Made by a program: the position numbers and the translations under genes
Shown: positions 1-11,900 of the stretch, one piece after another
Numbering within the stretch: the first letter of the stretch is position 1
How the letters are laid out: every line of letters starts with the position of its first letter
Assembly: GCA_949752735.1 (NCBI GenBank)
Contig: OX457038.1
Coordinates: forward strand, 60,874,020 to 60,938,019
Length of the DNA: 64,000 nucleotides
From: Lumbricus terrestris
Lineage: Eukaryota; Annelida; Clitellata; Crassiclitellata; Lumbricidae
Reading direction: 5' to 3'
Notes under the pieces: generated by a model
What the model saw: only the letters and a program-made list of their open reading frames with translations
The model's database searches: none
What the model was told of the DNA's origin: nothing

Positions 1-210
1 AGGGGGAAAATGGAATAATAATACGAATGAAGATCGTAATAATAATTGTGATATTTGCAGTTATACAGACAATGATAATATCTTTAAAAAATGATAACGT
101 TTAAAAAATAATAATAATGATTATAAATCGATTTGTGTAGTCCTGGGATTAACATTTTGACATTTTTTATCTTGTATATGCTGTTTTTACTATGTTTGAT
201 TATTGTATAG

Positions 211-403
211 GGTTCTTCGGGAACAGTGGGTGAGGGCAAAATATGAGAGGAAAGAATTTATGACACCGGGTCAGTTACCCTACCTTAACGGTCAGAAAGA
301 AGGCTATCTCTGGAAGCGTGGAAAGGATGACAAGCATTTCCAGCGTCGCCGGTTCATTCTAGATGCGGCAGAAAATACGCTCAAGTATTTCAACAAAGAG
401 GAG
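211..403 (+). CDS. ADAP1: ADAP exon a: ArfGAP-PH1 linker and start of PH1
   Basis: Acceptor TATTGTATAG before 211; the exon enters in phase 2 (one base completes a codon). Donor GTTTGT after 403. It encodes REQWVRAKYERK, then the first PH1 beta strands ending in LKYFNKEE, aligned with LKYFN in human ADAP1. Confidence 0.92.
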
Positions 404-3377
404 GTTTGTGTTTTGCATCAATTTAAGACTTTGAATTTATGTTAAAATGCACAGAAATCATCTTGTAACATATATTGCATCAATTCTTCATCCATACTGT
501 TTTATTATTAAGGTCTAACCTTGTGCATTTAAATTGATTTAACGGTTTTTATTTGTAGGTTTTGTCCGTCAGATTAAAATTATGCATTAATTAAAGTCTG
601 AACTCCTGAGGATTGAACATGAATGTAATCGGTTTTGCTTTAATACTTATTTTAGCCTGACTTCTGATTTTTATGACTTTCAAGACGAGACTTCTCACCA
701 AATTTGAGGCGACTGTAGTTTTGACTTTTACTTCGAAATAACATTGTAGTGTAATAAAGACATATATTAAAAATAGGAAATTTCGTTTCTTTCTTGTTTT
801 TTTCATGCGTAGTAATTGTTTTTTGGCGTGACTGTAGGCTCGAGATCCTAAAGCGACCCTACGACTGGACGGGTTGAATATAACAGTCGTACCCGAAAAA
901 GTTGGTAACCCAAATGCGATGCAGCTGACGTTCGAACAAGATGGGCAGACGAGAAATCTGTTTGTCTACACAGACAGCGGACAGGTCTGTGATAAACCTG
1001 GCCTTTTTTTAGATTAGTTATGACGTGTTTTCTTGTTCACGCTAAGTATATGTTGTTGCATGTGCCGAAGTAACATTTGAAGTTGAGAGTGGAGGAGATC
1101 CATCTCTATTTATCTTACTTTACAATATCCTCCATGTATTATGCATTATGTGCCTTTTTATACTTTACCTCTCTTTGCCTCACCGTCCTTTGCATTAGCT
1201 TCCTTACACTATAAATATGCTCTACACATACCTTACTTAAGGTAACGATTAGCACTAAGGTGCGTAGTGCACGTGCACTACCTTCCTACATTGCCTCTTT
1301 TTTCTTACCTTACGAATGCACCATACCTTACCTATTACGTAACTTTCTTACCATACACTACCGTATATATTTTACCGCATATCACCTTCCCTATCTCTTT
1401 GTTGTGCTGACAATTCAACTGTTGATGACTGTTTAGGATTTGGTGGAATGGTACACGGCAATTCGTTCTGCAAAGCTCAACCGTCTCGCTATAGCTTACC
1501 CAGGCACAACCATGGAAGAGGTAGTTTGCTTTTCTCTTATATCACTCTCTCTAATCTAACTGATTGGTAATCTAATCTAAGTGTGCATTATAGGATCGAT
1601 AGTATCGTGATTAGTGCGCTGGACTATCAAGCGACAGGTCTGTAGTTCAAGACCTGCAGAAATTTTCTTAAAGATTTCTGCTTCAACTGCGCCCGTCAGG
1701 GGTATATATGAGTACATGAATCATACACTATCTGTGGAAGATGAGATGGCAAGGGAGAGGATTGGCCCCCGACCTCATAGGTCAAGACTGCGAAAATGAA
1801 GTTGCTTGCACTTATCTTACCCATGGTTGCCTCAAGGCTAGTTTAAGGGACTGTTCTCTTCTTCCTCCTCCGTCTTCTTCTTCTTAATGTCTATGTGGAC
1901 ATCTAATTCCTTTCTATTCCATTCCCCTTCCTTGTTTCTTCTCTTTCCTAGCACTAAGATTAGATTTGCTCAGATTATGTAAGACAAAACAATCAAACTG
2001 TCTCTCTGTTGCTGTCTCCGAAACTGTCCACGGCAACACAAAACCTGAATAGCCTTCACATACAATATTAGAAGAAAATATTGGATTAGAGAGAGATATA
2101 TACATGCAACACCTTTATGTTATGTATTGACACTTGCTCTAACTTTGCAATGGCTGAAGGGGACAAACTGGACATCCTTAATAATGTAAACAAACATGCT
2201 TTTATTACATAGTGTGTTGTAGTCCTAAAAGTTCTCTGCAACTCTTTTTCATTGTTGTAGCTGTGCCAAATGATCACTCGAGATTTTCAGAAGGAAGGTT
2301 GGCTTGGGAAGACCGGACCACGACCGGGCGATGCATTTCGACGGCGATGGGTCACGCTTGACAAGAGAACGCTGATGTATTACGAAGACCCAATGGTTGG
2401 CGGATTTTACACATTTTTTATCTCATTAAGTTATAATTTATATTACCTCACATTGAACTTCAACAGTGCAAAAGGACCAAAAGTTTTGCTGTTGGCATGA
2501 AGTGCTTGATTATGTACAATGCTTTGTCCAACTTGGCACCCCTGTACTCATTACCCATAGCACACATAGTGTCACTGTAGGATGAACCTGATAATAGCAC
2601 TGCTGATTGTTGACTCTCCTATTACATTGTGTGTTTATATATATATGTATGTAACTATGTATGTATGTGTTGCATGTTTTTCATAAGACATTTCACACAT
2701 ATCTTGCCTCAGAATCAGATTTACTTACACTGTGCTCGTAACAAGTGATAAATGCAAATAATTGATTGCTATTATACTGATCAGAAGAAGTACACACGGC
2801 TGATGCCGTATTTTTTGCCGTATTTTTTGGAAACATAATGTCATCAAGGATCTTTGAAGTGCCAAGGCTTGTAATATGACCTATGATCTTTATTATTTGG
2901 CGTAGTCTTGACTCAGATAAACACTTCTGTAACTTCAGTTTTAGCTTTGTTAAGATCATTAACAAAATATTAGCTGTTGTAATCAGAAAATAACGGCAAA
3001 CAACTGTTTACTGAGTAGTTTTTGTGTCAGAGGTACTGCGTGAAGCTACTGATACAGTTCACCATTTGTAGTAACCACAATTCACTAGTAACAGTAGTAA
3101 TAAAATGCCAGAAAAATGTAGCGATAAATGAATTATAATTGAATGGTAATTGTTTCTGCCTTGTTTGCAGGATGCTTTTCCGAAGGGTGAGGTCTACATA
3201 GGAAGCAAGGGCTTTGAGGTTCAGGATGGCTTTGGTCCCGGTTACAAGGATTCAGGTTTTGGTTTCATTTTGAGAACTCCCGACCGAAGTTTCCAGTTCT
3301 CCTCTGACTCGGAAGAGGATCAAAAACAGTGGATCCAAGTGCTGAACGATGTGATCGGTGGCTCCATGCCGGCGTAA
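211..3377 (+). CDS. ADAP1: ADAP (ArfGAP with dual PH domains, centaurin-alpha), 3' part, five coding exons
   Basis: ADAP proteins are GTPase-activating proteins for Arf6 that bind PI(3,4,5)P3/PI(4,5)P2 through two PH domains at the plasma membrane (family knowledge). Five plus-strand exons join without a phase conflict: 211-403, 838-984, 1437-1520, 2261-2395, 3171-3377 (TAA at 3375-3377). They give about 254 residues. The first exon starts with an EQWVRAKYERKEF segment, which matches the end of the ArfGAP region of ADAP1/2, followed by the PH1 opening KEGYLWKRGKDDKHF. PH2 opens with KEGWLGKTGPRPGDAFRRRW and ends with the PH tryptophan helix DQKQWIQVLNDVI. The zinc-finger ArfGAP domain is absent because it lies upstream of the window, so this is partial, not truncated. 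All introns have GT-AG ends. The paralogue (ADAP1 or ADAP2) cannot be decided here. Confidence 0.93.
838..984 (+). CDS. ADAP1: ADAP exon b: middle of PH1
   Basis: 49 codons, phase 0 at both ends. Encodes ARDPKATLRLDGLNIT and the following PH1 strands through NLFVYTDSGQ. Acceptor CTGTAG, donor GTCTGT. Confidence 0.92.
1437..1520 (+). CDS. ADAP1: ADAP exon c: PH1 C-terminal helix
   Basis: 28 codons, phase 0. Encodes DLVEWYTAIRSAKL, the PH1 alpha helix with its invariant tryptophan, then the inter-PH linker AYPGTTMEE. Acceptor GTTTAG, donor GTAGTT. Confidence 0.9.
1598..1845 (+). repeat. tRNA-derived SINE in an ADAP intron
   Basis: The head (about 1599-1660) has an A-box-like block around GATTAGTGCGCTGG and a B-box AGTTCAAGACC that differs from the consensus GGTTCRANNCC at one site. 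The body ends with a block (GAAAATGAAGTTGCTTGCAC, about 1791-1811) that reappears degraded near 18756-18776. It does not fold as a whole tRNA. No clear target duplication was found. Confidence 0.55.
2261..2395 (+). CDS. ADAP1: ADAP exon d: start of PH2
   Basis: 45 codons, phase 0. Encodes a linker (LCQMITRDFQ), KEGWLGKTGPRPGDAF with the basic FRRRW patch of the phosphoinositide pocket, and LMYYEDPM. Acceptor GTTGTAG, donor GTTGGC. Confidence 0.92.
3171..3377 (+). CDS. ADAP1: ADAP exon e: end of PH2 and stop
   Basis: 68 codons plus TAA. Encodes FPKGEVYIGSK, RTPDRSFQFSSDSEEDQKQW and a short C-terminus GGSMPA. The tail is shorter than that of human ADAP1. Acceptor TTTGCAG. Confidence 0.93.
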   Translation, partial: DAFPKGEVYIGSKGFEVQDGFGPGYKDSGFGFILRTPDRSFQFSSDSEEDQKQWIQVLNDVIGGSMPA

Positions 3378-4494
3378 AACGCACCTCCTGCCGGATACCA
3401 ATCCAGTTATCCATGTTTAATTCATATACTGCTACTCCACTGAATTTAACCTTACTCTCTCTCTCTCTCTCTCTGTCGCCTGTTTAGTTTTCTATTTCAT
3501 CTGTTATATCGATAAGTTTCTATCAAAGTTTTGCTTCTTGACCACGGGTGACTACTGCTCTGCATGATTGGTGAGAGTCGCTTTGAGCGTGAAATCTCAC
3601 AACTCTAATGTTCGTCTGGAGGAGTATCGTGTAATATAATGATTTCCAAAGCATTGTTGTCATAATGCACAATGCACAGTCAATGGTTTCTTCATGTGAA
3701 GCCATAGCCAAAGATCATGGTCAGAGGACGATGCCCTGTCGAACGTTAATGAAGGAGCTACAAAAATTTGAGCGATCTTGGGTTAGCAGGTGGAGACTAA
3801 TGGGTCTTATCTTTGCACCTGCATTGCATGAAAAAGTGCGTCTTCTTGCAACTGAATTTGCCTTTCAGGTCTAAAATATGTTAAGTTTTTATTTGTGTTT
3901 GCACAAATTATGATTGCGTTTGCCGGAAGTGCACATGCGTCCATTAGACTCAAAAAAGCTTCATTTACGGAATTCCTCAAGATTGTCACTCTGTTCAATG
4001 CATGGTATATGGTGTCTCATATACTCAGCAGTCAGCAGCATGCTGAAGCACCATGCGATGTCCTTTTGTAATGCTGTCTGTTCGAATGTTTGCCTCAGTG
4101 ATTGTCTGCTTTTGCCAAAAAACCATGCTGTGCATCATACGATGAAGCAGATAATTTGCTCTTGCACAGTGCGTGGCATTACAAGGACAGTGTAGACACT
4201 TTAACATTCCTAAAGAGCAGAGCTTCTAGACTCTAGAGGAATTGATTAGACATTACACAGACCTAGTTTGTTAGGACACACTTAAGTATAACCCTTATTC
4301 TGATATAGCAGGGTTTGGGAAACAGATCCCAAAATTAATTCGCGCATAGAAAATAGGTTTGTAGCATGATCTTGTTGCAAGTTGCTGACCTCAATATGAC
4401 CTTGGTGTGGCAGTCTTGCTTTTGTGTCTCCCACAGATTGTGTCATTTCAGTTTTCCGTTGTTAATAATAAATATTTTAATTGACAGAATAAAT
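3378..4494 (+). other. ADAP1: probable ADAP 3'UTR and end region
   Basis: No coding signal beyond short open frames on both strands. A (CT)n tract lies at 3454-3474. Candidate polyadenylation signals AATAAA occur at 4467-4472 and 4488-4493. The UTR extent is an inference from these signals. Confidence 0.4.
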
Positions 4495-4794
4495 AATGAA
4501 TTATCTTTCTTTGCTTAATTGACGAATTACAATAACGATGACATTCATATAACGGAACATGTAATATACGCTATTGTTACTAACTTATGAAACCCGTATA
4601 CCTGGGTACACAATGTGCATACATAAATGATTGCATGCATACATACGTACAAACGAGCAAATTTGTATGAAAGAATAAGTCTTTCTTTGTTTCGAATACA
4701 GTGTATGTGATTCGACGACTCTTTCCTTGTCTATCCAGTTACTCTATAGGTTTTTTCATCACAGCCGTTTCCAACTTGTTGCATTGGTCCAGTC

Positions 4795-4962
4795 CAGTGG
4801 TGTAGTGGGGCGGGGACGCGGGGGGACGCCGTCCCCCCACTTTTTTGCCAAATTCTTGCAAGATTGCACTTTTTGCTACAGTTTCTACTTCAATTTCCAT
4901 GGCGTCCCCCCACTTCAATTTCCAGGCGTCCCCTCACTTCATTTTTTAGGACTACACCACTG
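4795..4962. mobile_element. hAT-type MITE with perfect 8-bp TSD
   Basis: 168 bp with inverted ends CAGTGGTGTAGT...ACTACACCACTG, flanked on both sides by GTCCAGTC (4787-4794 and 4963-4970). Terminal CAGTG and 8-bp target duplications are typical of hAT elements. No coding capacity; the inside is G/C-rich at the left. Confidence 0.85.
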
Positions 4963-5784
4963 GTCCAGTCATTGTTTAAACTAAGGAAATTAGTTTCTTG
5001 GTTCTGTAGAGATATTTATATGGCTATTTTTATAGAAGTTCGTTTGCATATTTAACCAATTTTATAGATACACATATTTGTAAATTCCTTTGTTTATGAC
5101 AATAATGGTCTGTTTGAATGTTAGAAGTGTTTTCAATATATAATCATTAGGTTTAGTTGTTGGAGTCACGGGAAGCATGACTGATGTGATGATGTATGAT
5201 GCTCTATCCTGCCTTTAGATCTGTCTAAATATGTATATGTAGATGATGTTTCTTTGTGCCAAACAATTCCATAATTAGCACATTCCATTAAATTTTGCAT
5301 CAAATATAACTAGGGGTGGGGTGAGAGGCAGCTTACAAGTCTGATTGGCTTGCCTGCTGACGGTTCTGCTGTGCACAATTAGTAAATGCTCGAAATTGTC
5401 TAAATGTGCTTTTCACCTGCCTGGTTGAGGTTGGATTCCTGGCTTGTCCCGGGAGTTGGAGTTCTTTCACTGGGCGATGTAAGACTTGTAAGTCTGTCCA
5501 TTCATTTCTTGGATTACTGTTCAGCTAATGTGTGTGCTTTAGTCGCAACGTCTTTTTTAACCCTTTGAAGTTTTTCTCTTAGGGCTGCTGCTGCTGTTGT
5601 TGAAAGAGGTGTGAAATACTTTGCCTTCTTAAACTATGCTCTTGGCTAATTCAGGCTTAAAAACCGCTTGTAAAGTGCAAAACTGAGAAAGGTTATGACT
5701 TGTTATACATTACATAGGTAATTGAGAATGAAAAATCAGCTCCTGTCCCCCATTTCCGAACCTAACACTGTCTGTGCTTACGTG

Positions 5785-5928
5785 ATGCGTATTTTGTACA
5801 AGTATTTTTCATAGAAGAAAGGTGATAAGTATTTTGTACAAGTATTTTCATACAAGAAAGTGATACGTATTTTTCATACAAGAAAAGTGATACGTATTTT
5901 GTACAAGTATTTTCATACAAGAAAAGTG
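5785..5928. repeat. minisatellite, unit about 40 bp
   Basis: Three to four irregular copies of a unit containing GTGATACGTATTTTGTACA and AGTATTTTCATACAAGAAA; some copies lack the TTGTACAAG part. Confidence 0.75.
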
Positions 5929-7327
5929 CCAACGATGCAGATATTTTGTTACTTGGTGAAACTTATTTTGTTAGTCTTTGAATTTTTAGGAATGCCATTC
6001 TTTTCTAGCAGTTTTTCATGTCCTTCGAACACGAGCTTTATTTACGATTTGCAGTTTTGCATGTGAGTCTTTCTTTGTCGCTGATTAATAAACAGATGGA
6101 AATTCTTTTGTATACATATCTTGTGTTGACTTCTCTGTGGCCTATTGATGTCAACTACAGTTCAATTCCTGCTGTTATATGAGTGTAGTCAATCATCGTC
6201 AAGCCTTACAGCCAGAGACAAGGTTACAGAGTCATTGGCAAAGATGGAACAGTACGTAACTGACTTAGGAATGTACGTCTAAACGGTCTAATGTTGCAAC
6301 CCTTGCATTGCAATCTTTCTTAATTGTAGGCTACAAGCCTGGCTGAGATTTGAACTCGGGTCGCTGATGTGTTTGCCAATATTTATAGTTGCTAGTGGAC
6401 AATAACAAAGCTTTCAGAACAGAGGGGGATCAGAGGGGTATGGAGTGACAGTTGAAGGTAGGTTGGATTGAGAGGGACGGTCTTGTTGTCAAGACATGAA
6501 ACTCAAGACCAAGACATTGGTCTCGAGGATAACAAGAATAGAGAGGGTGGGGAAAGAGGGACGGACGGTTAGAGGCTGGGATATGGTGGGAGGGAAGAAT
6601 TACCGCCAATATCATCATTACTATTATTAAGGACTTCATATAGGCCTAGTGCCTTTTCAAGGTAGGCCCTAACCTACTCGGGAGCACTCCCTGTTCAGCC
6701 ATGGGTAAAAACAACAGCTTTTGTGTTTGTAAGGAACATTGTGGGGTAACCTCTGGGCATCACATCACGTGACGACGCATTTTCACATTTTAAAATATAT
6801 ATCTGCATCAAGATACATTGACAGGGCTTGAGAAGCAGTTGAAATCCGCCTCCTCATGTATAAAAATAGGTCGTGGGCTGCATTGTATAACAAAAGAACA
6901 GTGCTACAGACTGGGTCTAACTTTTGTTGGCTTATGTTGACTACTGTACATCTAAACCCACGGAATGTACCGGTACTAGGCCTATGATGTCTTGGTGACT
7001 GCCATGTGCAATGAAGCGTAACTTGCGCCTTTTGGTCCGCATAAAAATCTGTCAAACAAACAGGTTGATTGTTACCTGCCTTAGTCATTCATTCCCTTGT
7101 ACTTACTCAGACTAACCTGCATTCTGCTGATGTCCGTGGACGTCTGTTTAATGCTATAGACAGAAACTTTTTGAATCTACTTCTTGAGTTCTTCTATGTC
7201 TTATTACCCCCAAGTCCAAGTCTCTGTCATTTTTTGTAAACTATCATTTATGACGCACCTAAAAAGAATCTTGCACAAGAGCGTGTAACAGAAAGGTTTA
7301 CTCATAATAAATCTTAAACAAATAATG

Positions 7328-7560
7328 TAATGTAATGTAATGTAATTAGGAATTTATATAGCGCCGCTCACAACCAAGGCCATTCAGTAGCGCTCCCAGT
7401 GCGATAATCCCTAGAGAAAAAATAGGTCTTAAGAAGAGAGAGAGATGTAGATAACGATCCTGAAAGTAGAGTCCCACGCAGAGTGGGTGGAAGAGAATTC
7501 CACAAAGAGGGCCCAATGATGGTGAAGGATCGAGTTTGAGCAATAACAATAAGTCAGGGG
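7328..7560 (-). repeat. SINE/LINE 3' end with (TTACA)n tail, minus orientation
   Basis: On the minus strand the element ends ...AGCGGCGCTATATAAATTCC followed by (TTACA)n. The same GCGCTATATAAAT end occurs near 20340, 22270, 29235, 34050, 44915 and 46030, so it is a dispersed family. Confidence 0.6.
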
Positions 7561-8384
7561 TTTTCTTGGAAAGTGATATAGAAGAGTAATTGTAGGCCCA
7601 CTACTACTAGGCCTACTACTGACAAGTGTCCACCAATCTAGCCCTTTGAAATTTTTTCCTGCACTTGCTACTATGGCCGAAGTTCCATCAAATTGGACGA
7701 TTTTACATCGAATTGCCACTATTTCACAACTTTCCATCCGACTTCCAATATTGACAGTTTCTCGCTCCATCCCTTTTTTCTGTTGTAGTGTATTTTTTAT
7801 TTGTATGTGAATTTGTATGTGTGGGTGCATGGATAACATATCAGGGCATATTCATAGTGCTTTTAAAGAATGGATCAGTGCACTTACAGTTATAGAAGTC
7901 CATATTTGAAACCCGCTACATGCTACTGACTAAGTGTTGGTGGGGGTTGGTAGTGTATGCAGGAACATGTCAAGTATGTCACTGTGTTGTAAGCAGACGA
8001 GTGGGTTTTTAGCTTGCCCAATAGAATTCTTCATTTGTATGAAACGTGGGCTGTCATCACAATGACTGTAGTATGTCATGAAACAGGCCTATGAATGAAA
8101 GCCCTCCTACTCTGCTTTATGTAGGGTGGTCTAGGCCTTAAAATGATTGGTCTTCTGCAAACGGATTTTGCTAAACAGAAGTTGCATTGTGGTATTGTAT
8201 AAAAATACAATAGTCAAACATTATAGGCCTAGCCTATTATGTGCAAGGGGCTGTAGATAGACTCCAGTCTCCAGACTATATTCCAACAGTTAAAATGTAA
8301 GACTCGCTATTTATTGAACATTTTTTCTTAGGTGTACATGTGGTGTGTCACAGCTAGTGTATATATATACCGTATATATAATAT

Positions 8385-8445
8385 GATTTTTTACCCGAGG
8401 TATCCGGAGACATAAAAATTGCATTCTGGAACGGCTAGAACGTCA
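8385..8445. repeat. dispersed repeat also found at about 54236-54320
   Basis: TTTTTTACCCGAGGTATC and ATAAAAATTGCATTCTGGAA occur here and, slightly changed, in an intron of BLOC1S6. Family unknown. Confidence 0.5.
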
Positions 8446-8477
8446 AGATCAGGCAAAACAAAGGTCCCTTGGCGTTG

Positions 8478-8560
8478 AAACGTTGGATAATTATATTCAT
8501 TCATTCATTTCCCTAGCGTCTCTTCAAGGGAACTACTCAGAGGTGCTCACAACTCTAGCA
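8478..8560 (-). repeat. AGCGC-type SINE/LINE 3' end, degraded
   Basis: Tail (ATTC)n next to a degraded GCGC block and AACTACTCAGAGGTGCTCACAAC, which resembles the copies at 29228-29300 and 46020-46110. Confidence 0.5.
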
Positions 8561-8936
8561 TGACATAAAGGACAGGTTTAGTTGACAAAAATGATTCTTT
8601 AAGAGTCCCAGGATGCAGATACAGCTCTTCGATCGGAAGTCCACTCCTGGTCAGAATTCGATTATTAAGGTCCAGACAATGAGCCAGCATGATGCTACGG
8701 TGGTAATGTGTAATGGTGGGGCAGCAGTGATGGTGGTGGCGGTGGTGATGATGATTATGATGATTATGATGATGATGATTAATACGACTGCTGATGCCTT
8801 TGAGTGATGAATAGCTTATTCCGCACACTAAAATTCATTACTTATAGTATAAGTTTTGCAGCCGATGATAATAATTTATTCTAACCGTATAAAATAGGCC
8901 CATAGCCACATTAGCAAGTATATGTATTGATGAGTC

Positions 8937-11900
8937 AGCGGGAGCTAGTGGACGTACAGTGCGCTCTTCTCTTCATCTTTCCTTATTCTTTCCGTCTCTA
9001 CAATCTGGATAACTCTAACTTTCTTCTGGAACACTCTTCTCCATCCGGTGAGTTCGTTCCATTATTTTTTGCTTCATCTCATTCACGATCCTCCACATTA
9101 TTCATTCCGCATCATTCATCCTTTGTCTAACTTCTCATCTCATTATAGCCAGCCATTATTCCCTCCATCTTCATAAGCCCAGCATGAATCTGTCAATCAT
9201 ACTCCTTCTGGTCTCATTAAGGATCCAAACTGCTCACTTTATCCAGTTTCACCCCTCCAGCCTCTCACTGACCTACATACCGTTCTCACCCCGGCATCTT
9301 AACCCCGCCCACTTTTTGACCGCAACGCAACAGCATGGTTACATGACCCACATTCCTCTTCCCTTTTTCTTAACAATTGGCCGCAAAAGACAACCTCAGC
9401 ACCAGATTCACAATAGTTTCGTCTTTATCTTAATTCTTCTTTCTGGCGACATACATGTAAATCCAGGCCCAATCAATATGTGTTCCGCCTCTCACTCTCC
9501 CCCGCATACACCCTCTTCTGTTGCTACTACCACTCCTGCTGCCGTTGCTGTTGCTGCTGCTGCTCCTCCTCCACCTCCTCCTCTTCAGCCTAACTGTCAT
9601 TCTACTGCTGCTGCGGCGTCTATCGCTACCTCTCCTCCTCCTCCTCCTCCTCCTCCTCTTCCTCTTCCACCATCTCCTCCTCCTCCTCCTTCTCCTCCTC
9701 CTTCTCCTCCTACACAAGACAATGACAAAAACAAATTTCTACTATGTTCTCTAAATATGCGATCACTGCTTCATCCATCACACGCTGCTGAATTAAACGA
9801 CTTGGCTCTTTCTGCTCATCCTCCCGATCTATTTGCTTTAACCGAAACATGGTTCAATTCAGGCACAACACATGCTCAGTATCAAGATTCTATTCCCTCT
9901 GGTTACCACTTGTACAGCACCCCTCGTCCCTCAAAATCGACAACCGACCGGAATACCACAGGTGGAGGGATTGCATTTCTAACCCGAGAACCTTCCACTG
10001 TCCTTGACTCACCTGGCTACTGTTTCAAATCTTTCGAATGCGCCTCAATTACTCTCAAACTCCCGAACTCAATCCTAACCATCTTCAATGTCTACCGTCC
10101 TCCCTCCTCCTCCTCATACTCTAAACCTAACTCTGTCTTCTTGCAAGAATTTACCACCTTACTCTCCATTGCTGCCACAACTCCTCATGAATTCTTGATA
10201 ACAGGGGATTTCAACATACATGTTGACGATCTATCGAACTCACTTGCTTCTGACTTCCTCACGCTCTTGTCATCTACTAATCTGGTCCAACACGTCAACT
10301 TTCCCACCCACTCTCGCAACCACACACTTGACCTCATCATCACATCATCTCTCTCAAGGCTATCGCCAAACATCTATTTCTCTTTTGATACTCCTTCTGA
10401 CCACTACCCCATTTTCACACAACTTAACATACTGCCTACTCCACGTCCTGATCCCGTCTCTCATTCTTTCCGCCGCATCAGTTCCATAAACACAGAAGCC
10501 TTCAAGCACGATCTTGCCTCTTCAGACCTCATTCTAAATCCTCCATTCTCTCTCGATGACCTTCTGTCATCCTACAACACCACTCTCTCCATGATTCTTG
10601 ACAAACACGCTCCTACTATTACCAAATCTGGTTCTCACTCTAACAACCCTTGGTATAACTCCTATCTCCAGGCCTTCAAATCTTTCCGTCGACGCCTTGA
10701 GCGTACTTACAAACGAACCCATGACCCTGAACTTCTCTGCTCTAAAAGCTGCTACAAACAAATACCATCACCTTCTGGCAATGGCCAAGAAGAGGTTTTA
10801 CTCCTCACTAGTTCAATCCCGATCTTGTAACCCTCGTCTTCTCTGGAAAACGGTAAACCAACTCCTACATCGGAACTCCTCTAGCCCACTTCCAAACTCT
10901 CTACCATCTTCTTCAATCGCTGACTCATTTTGTTCGTTCTTCTCAGGCAAAGTAACTACTATCCGTCTCTCTCTGCAATCACTCCTCTCAAAATCTACCA
11001 TCGATTCACCTGCAGATACACCCTCCTCCACTCACGACCTTCCGTCTTCCCAACCTCAATCATCACTATCTGCCTTTAACCCAACATCAGAGTCTGAAGT
11101 GTCCAATTTACTACAATCTCTCCCAAACAAGCAGTGCGAACTCGACCCTATACCTACCTCCCTACTGAAAGAGTGCGCATCTATCATTGTCCCCATCATC
11201 ACAAAAATAATCAACCTCTCCTTATCCACTGGCAACTTTCCCCTCCTCTTCAAACATTCTTTGGTAACTCCACTTCTAAAAAAACCATCACTTGATAAGG
11301 AAATCCTTTCAAATTATCGTCCTGTTTCTAACCTTTCTTTCATCTCTAAACTAACAGAACGTGTCGTACTCTCTCGGATCAATGACTACTTGACTTCCAA
11401 TTCACTCCTCAACCCAAACCAGTCCGGCTTTACTAAAAAGCACTCAACCGAAACACTTCTCACTTCCCTCTACAATAAACTTGTCTCTGCCATTTCTCAT
11501 CAACAAGTCTCCTGCCTTTGCCTCCTTGATGTTTCTGCAGCCTTTGACACCATCGACCACAACATACTACTCCAAAGACTTTCTTCCTGGTTTGGCTTTA
11601 CCGACACTGCTCTTCTTTGGATTCAGTCTTATCTCTCATCACGCACTTTCTCAGTCAAAACACTTGAAACATCATCTCAATCATGCCCTCTTACCTGTGG
11701 TGTTCCGCAAGGTTCTGTCCTCGGGCCCCTCTTGTTCATCCTCTACACCACTCCACTCAGTTCACTCATAAAAGCATCCACAGTCGACCATCATCTATAT
11801 GCTGACGACACCCAACTATTCATCTCTTTCTCTCCAAGCAGCTTCTCTGACTCCATAGATACTCTTCTCTCTGTGGTCACCCAAATCACCTCTTGGATGA

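Larger units (their letters stand above)
4971..8936. other. intergenic DNA between ADAP and the LINE
   Basis: No gene recognised. It contains the minisatellite at 5785-5928, SINE-like tails near 7328 and 8478, four exact TAGGCCTA octamers (6651, 6977, 7608, 8224) and low-complexity ATG/ATC runs around 8735-8785. Short open frames here have no splice or homology support. Confidence 0.6.

Noticed and set aside
3665..4207. Several overlapping short frames after ADAP
   Set aside because: Present on both strands with no family resemblance; treated as 3'UTR.
9430..9717. Arginine-rich minus-strand open frame
   Set aside because: It is the reverse of the (CCT)n proline-coding stretch in the LINE.
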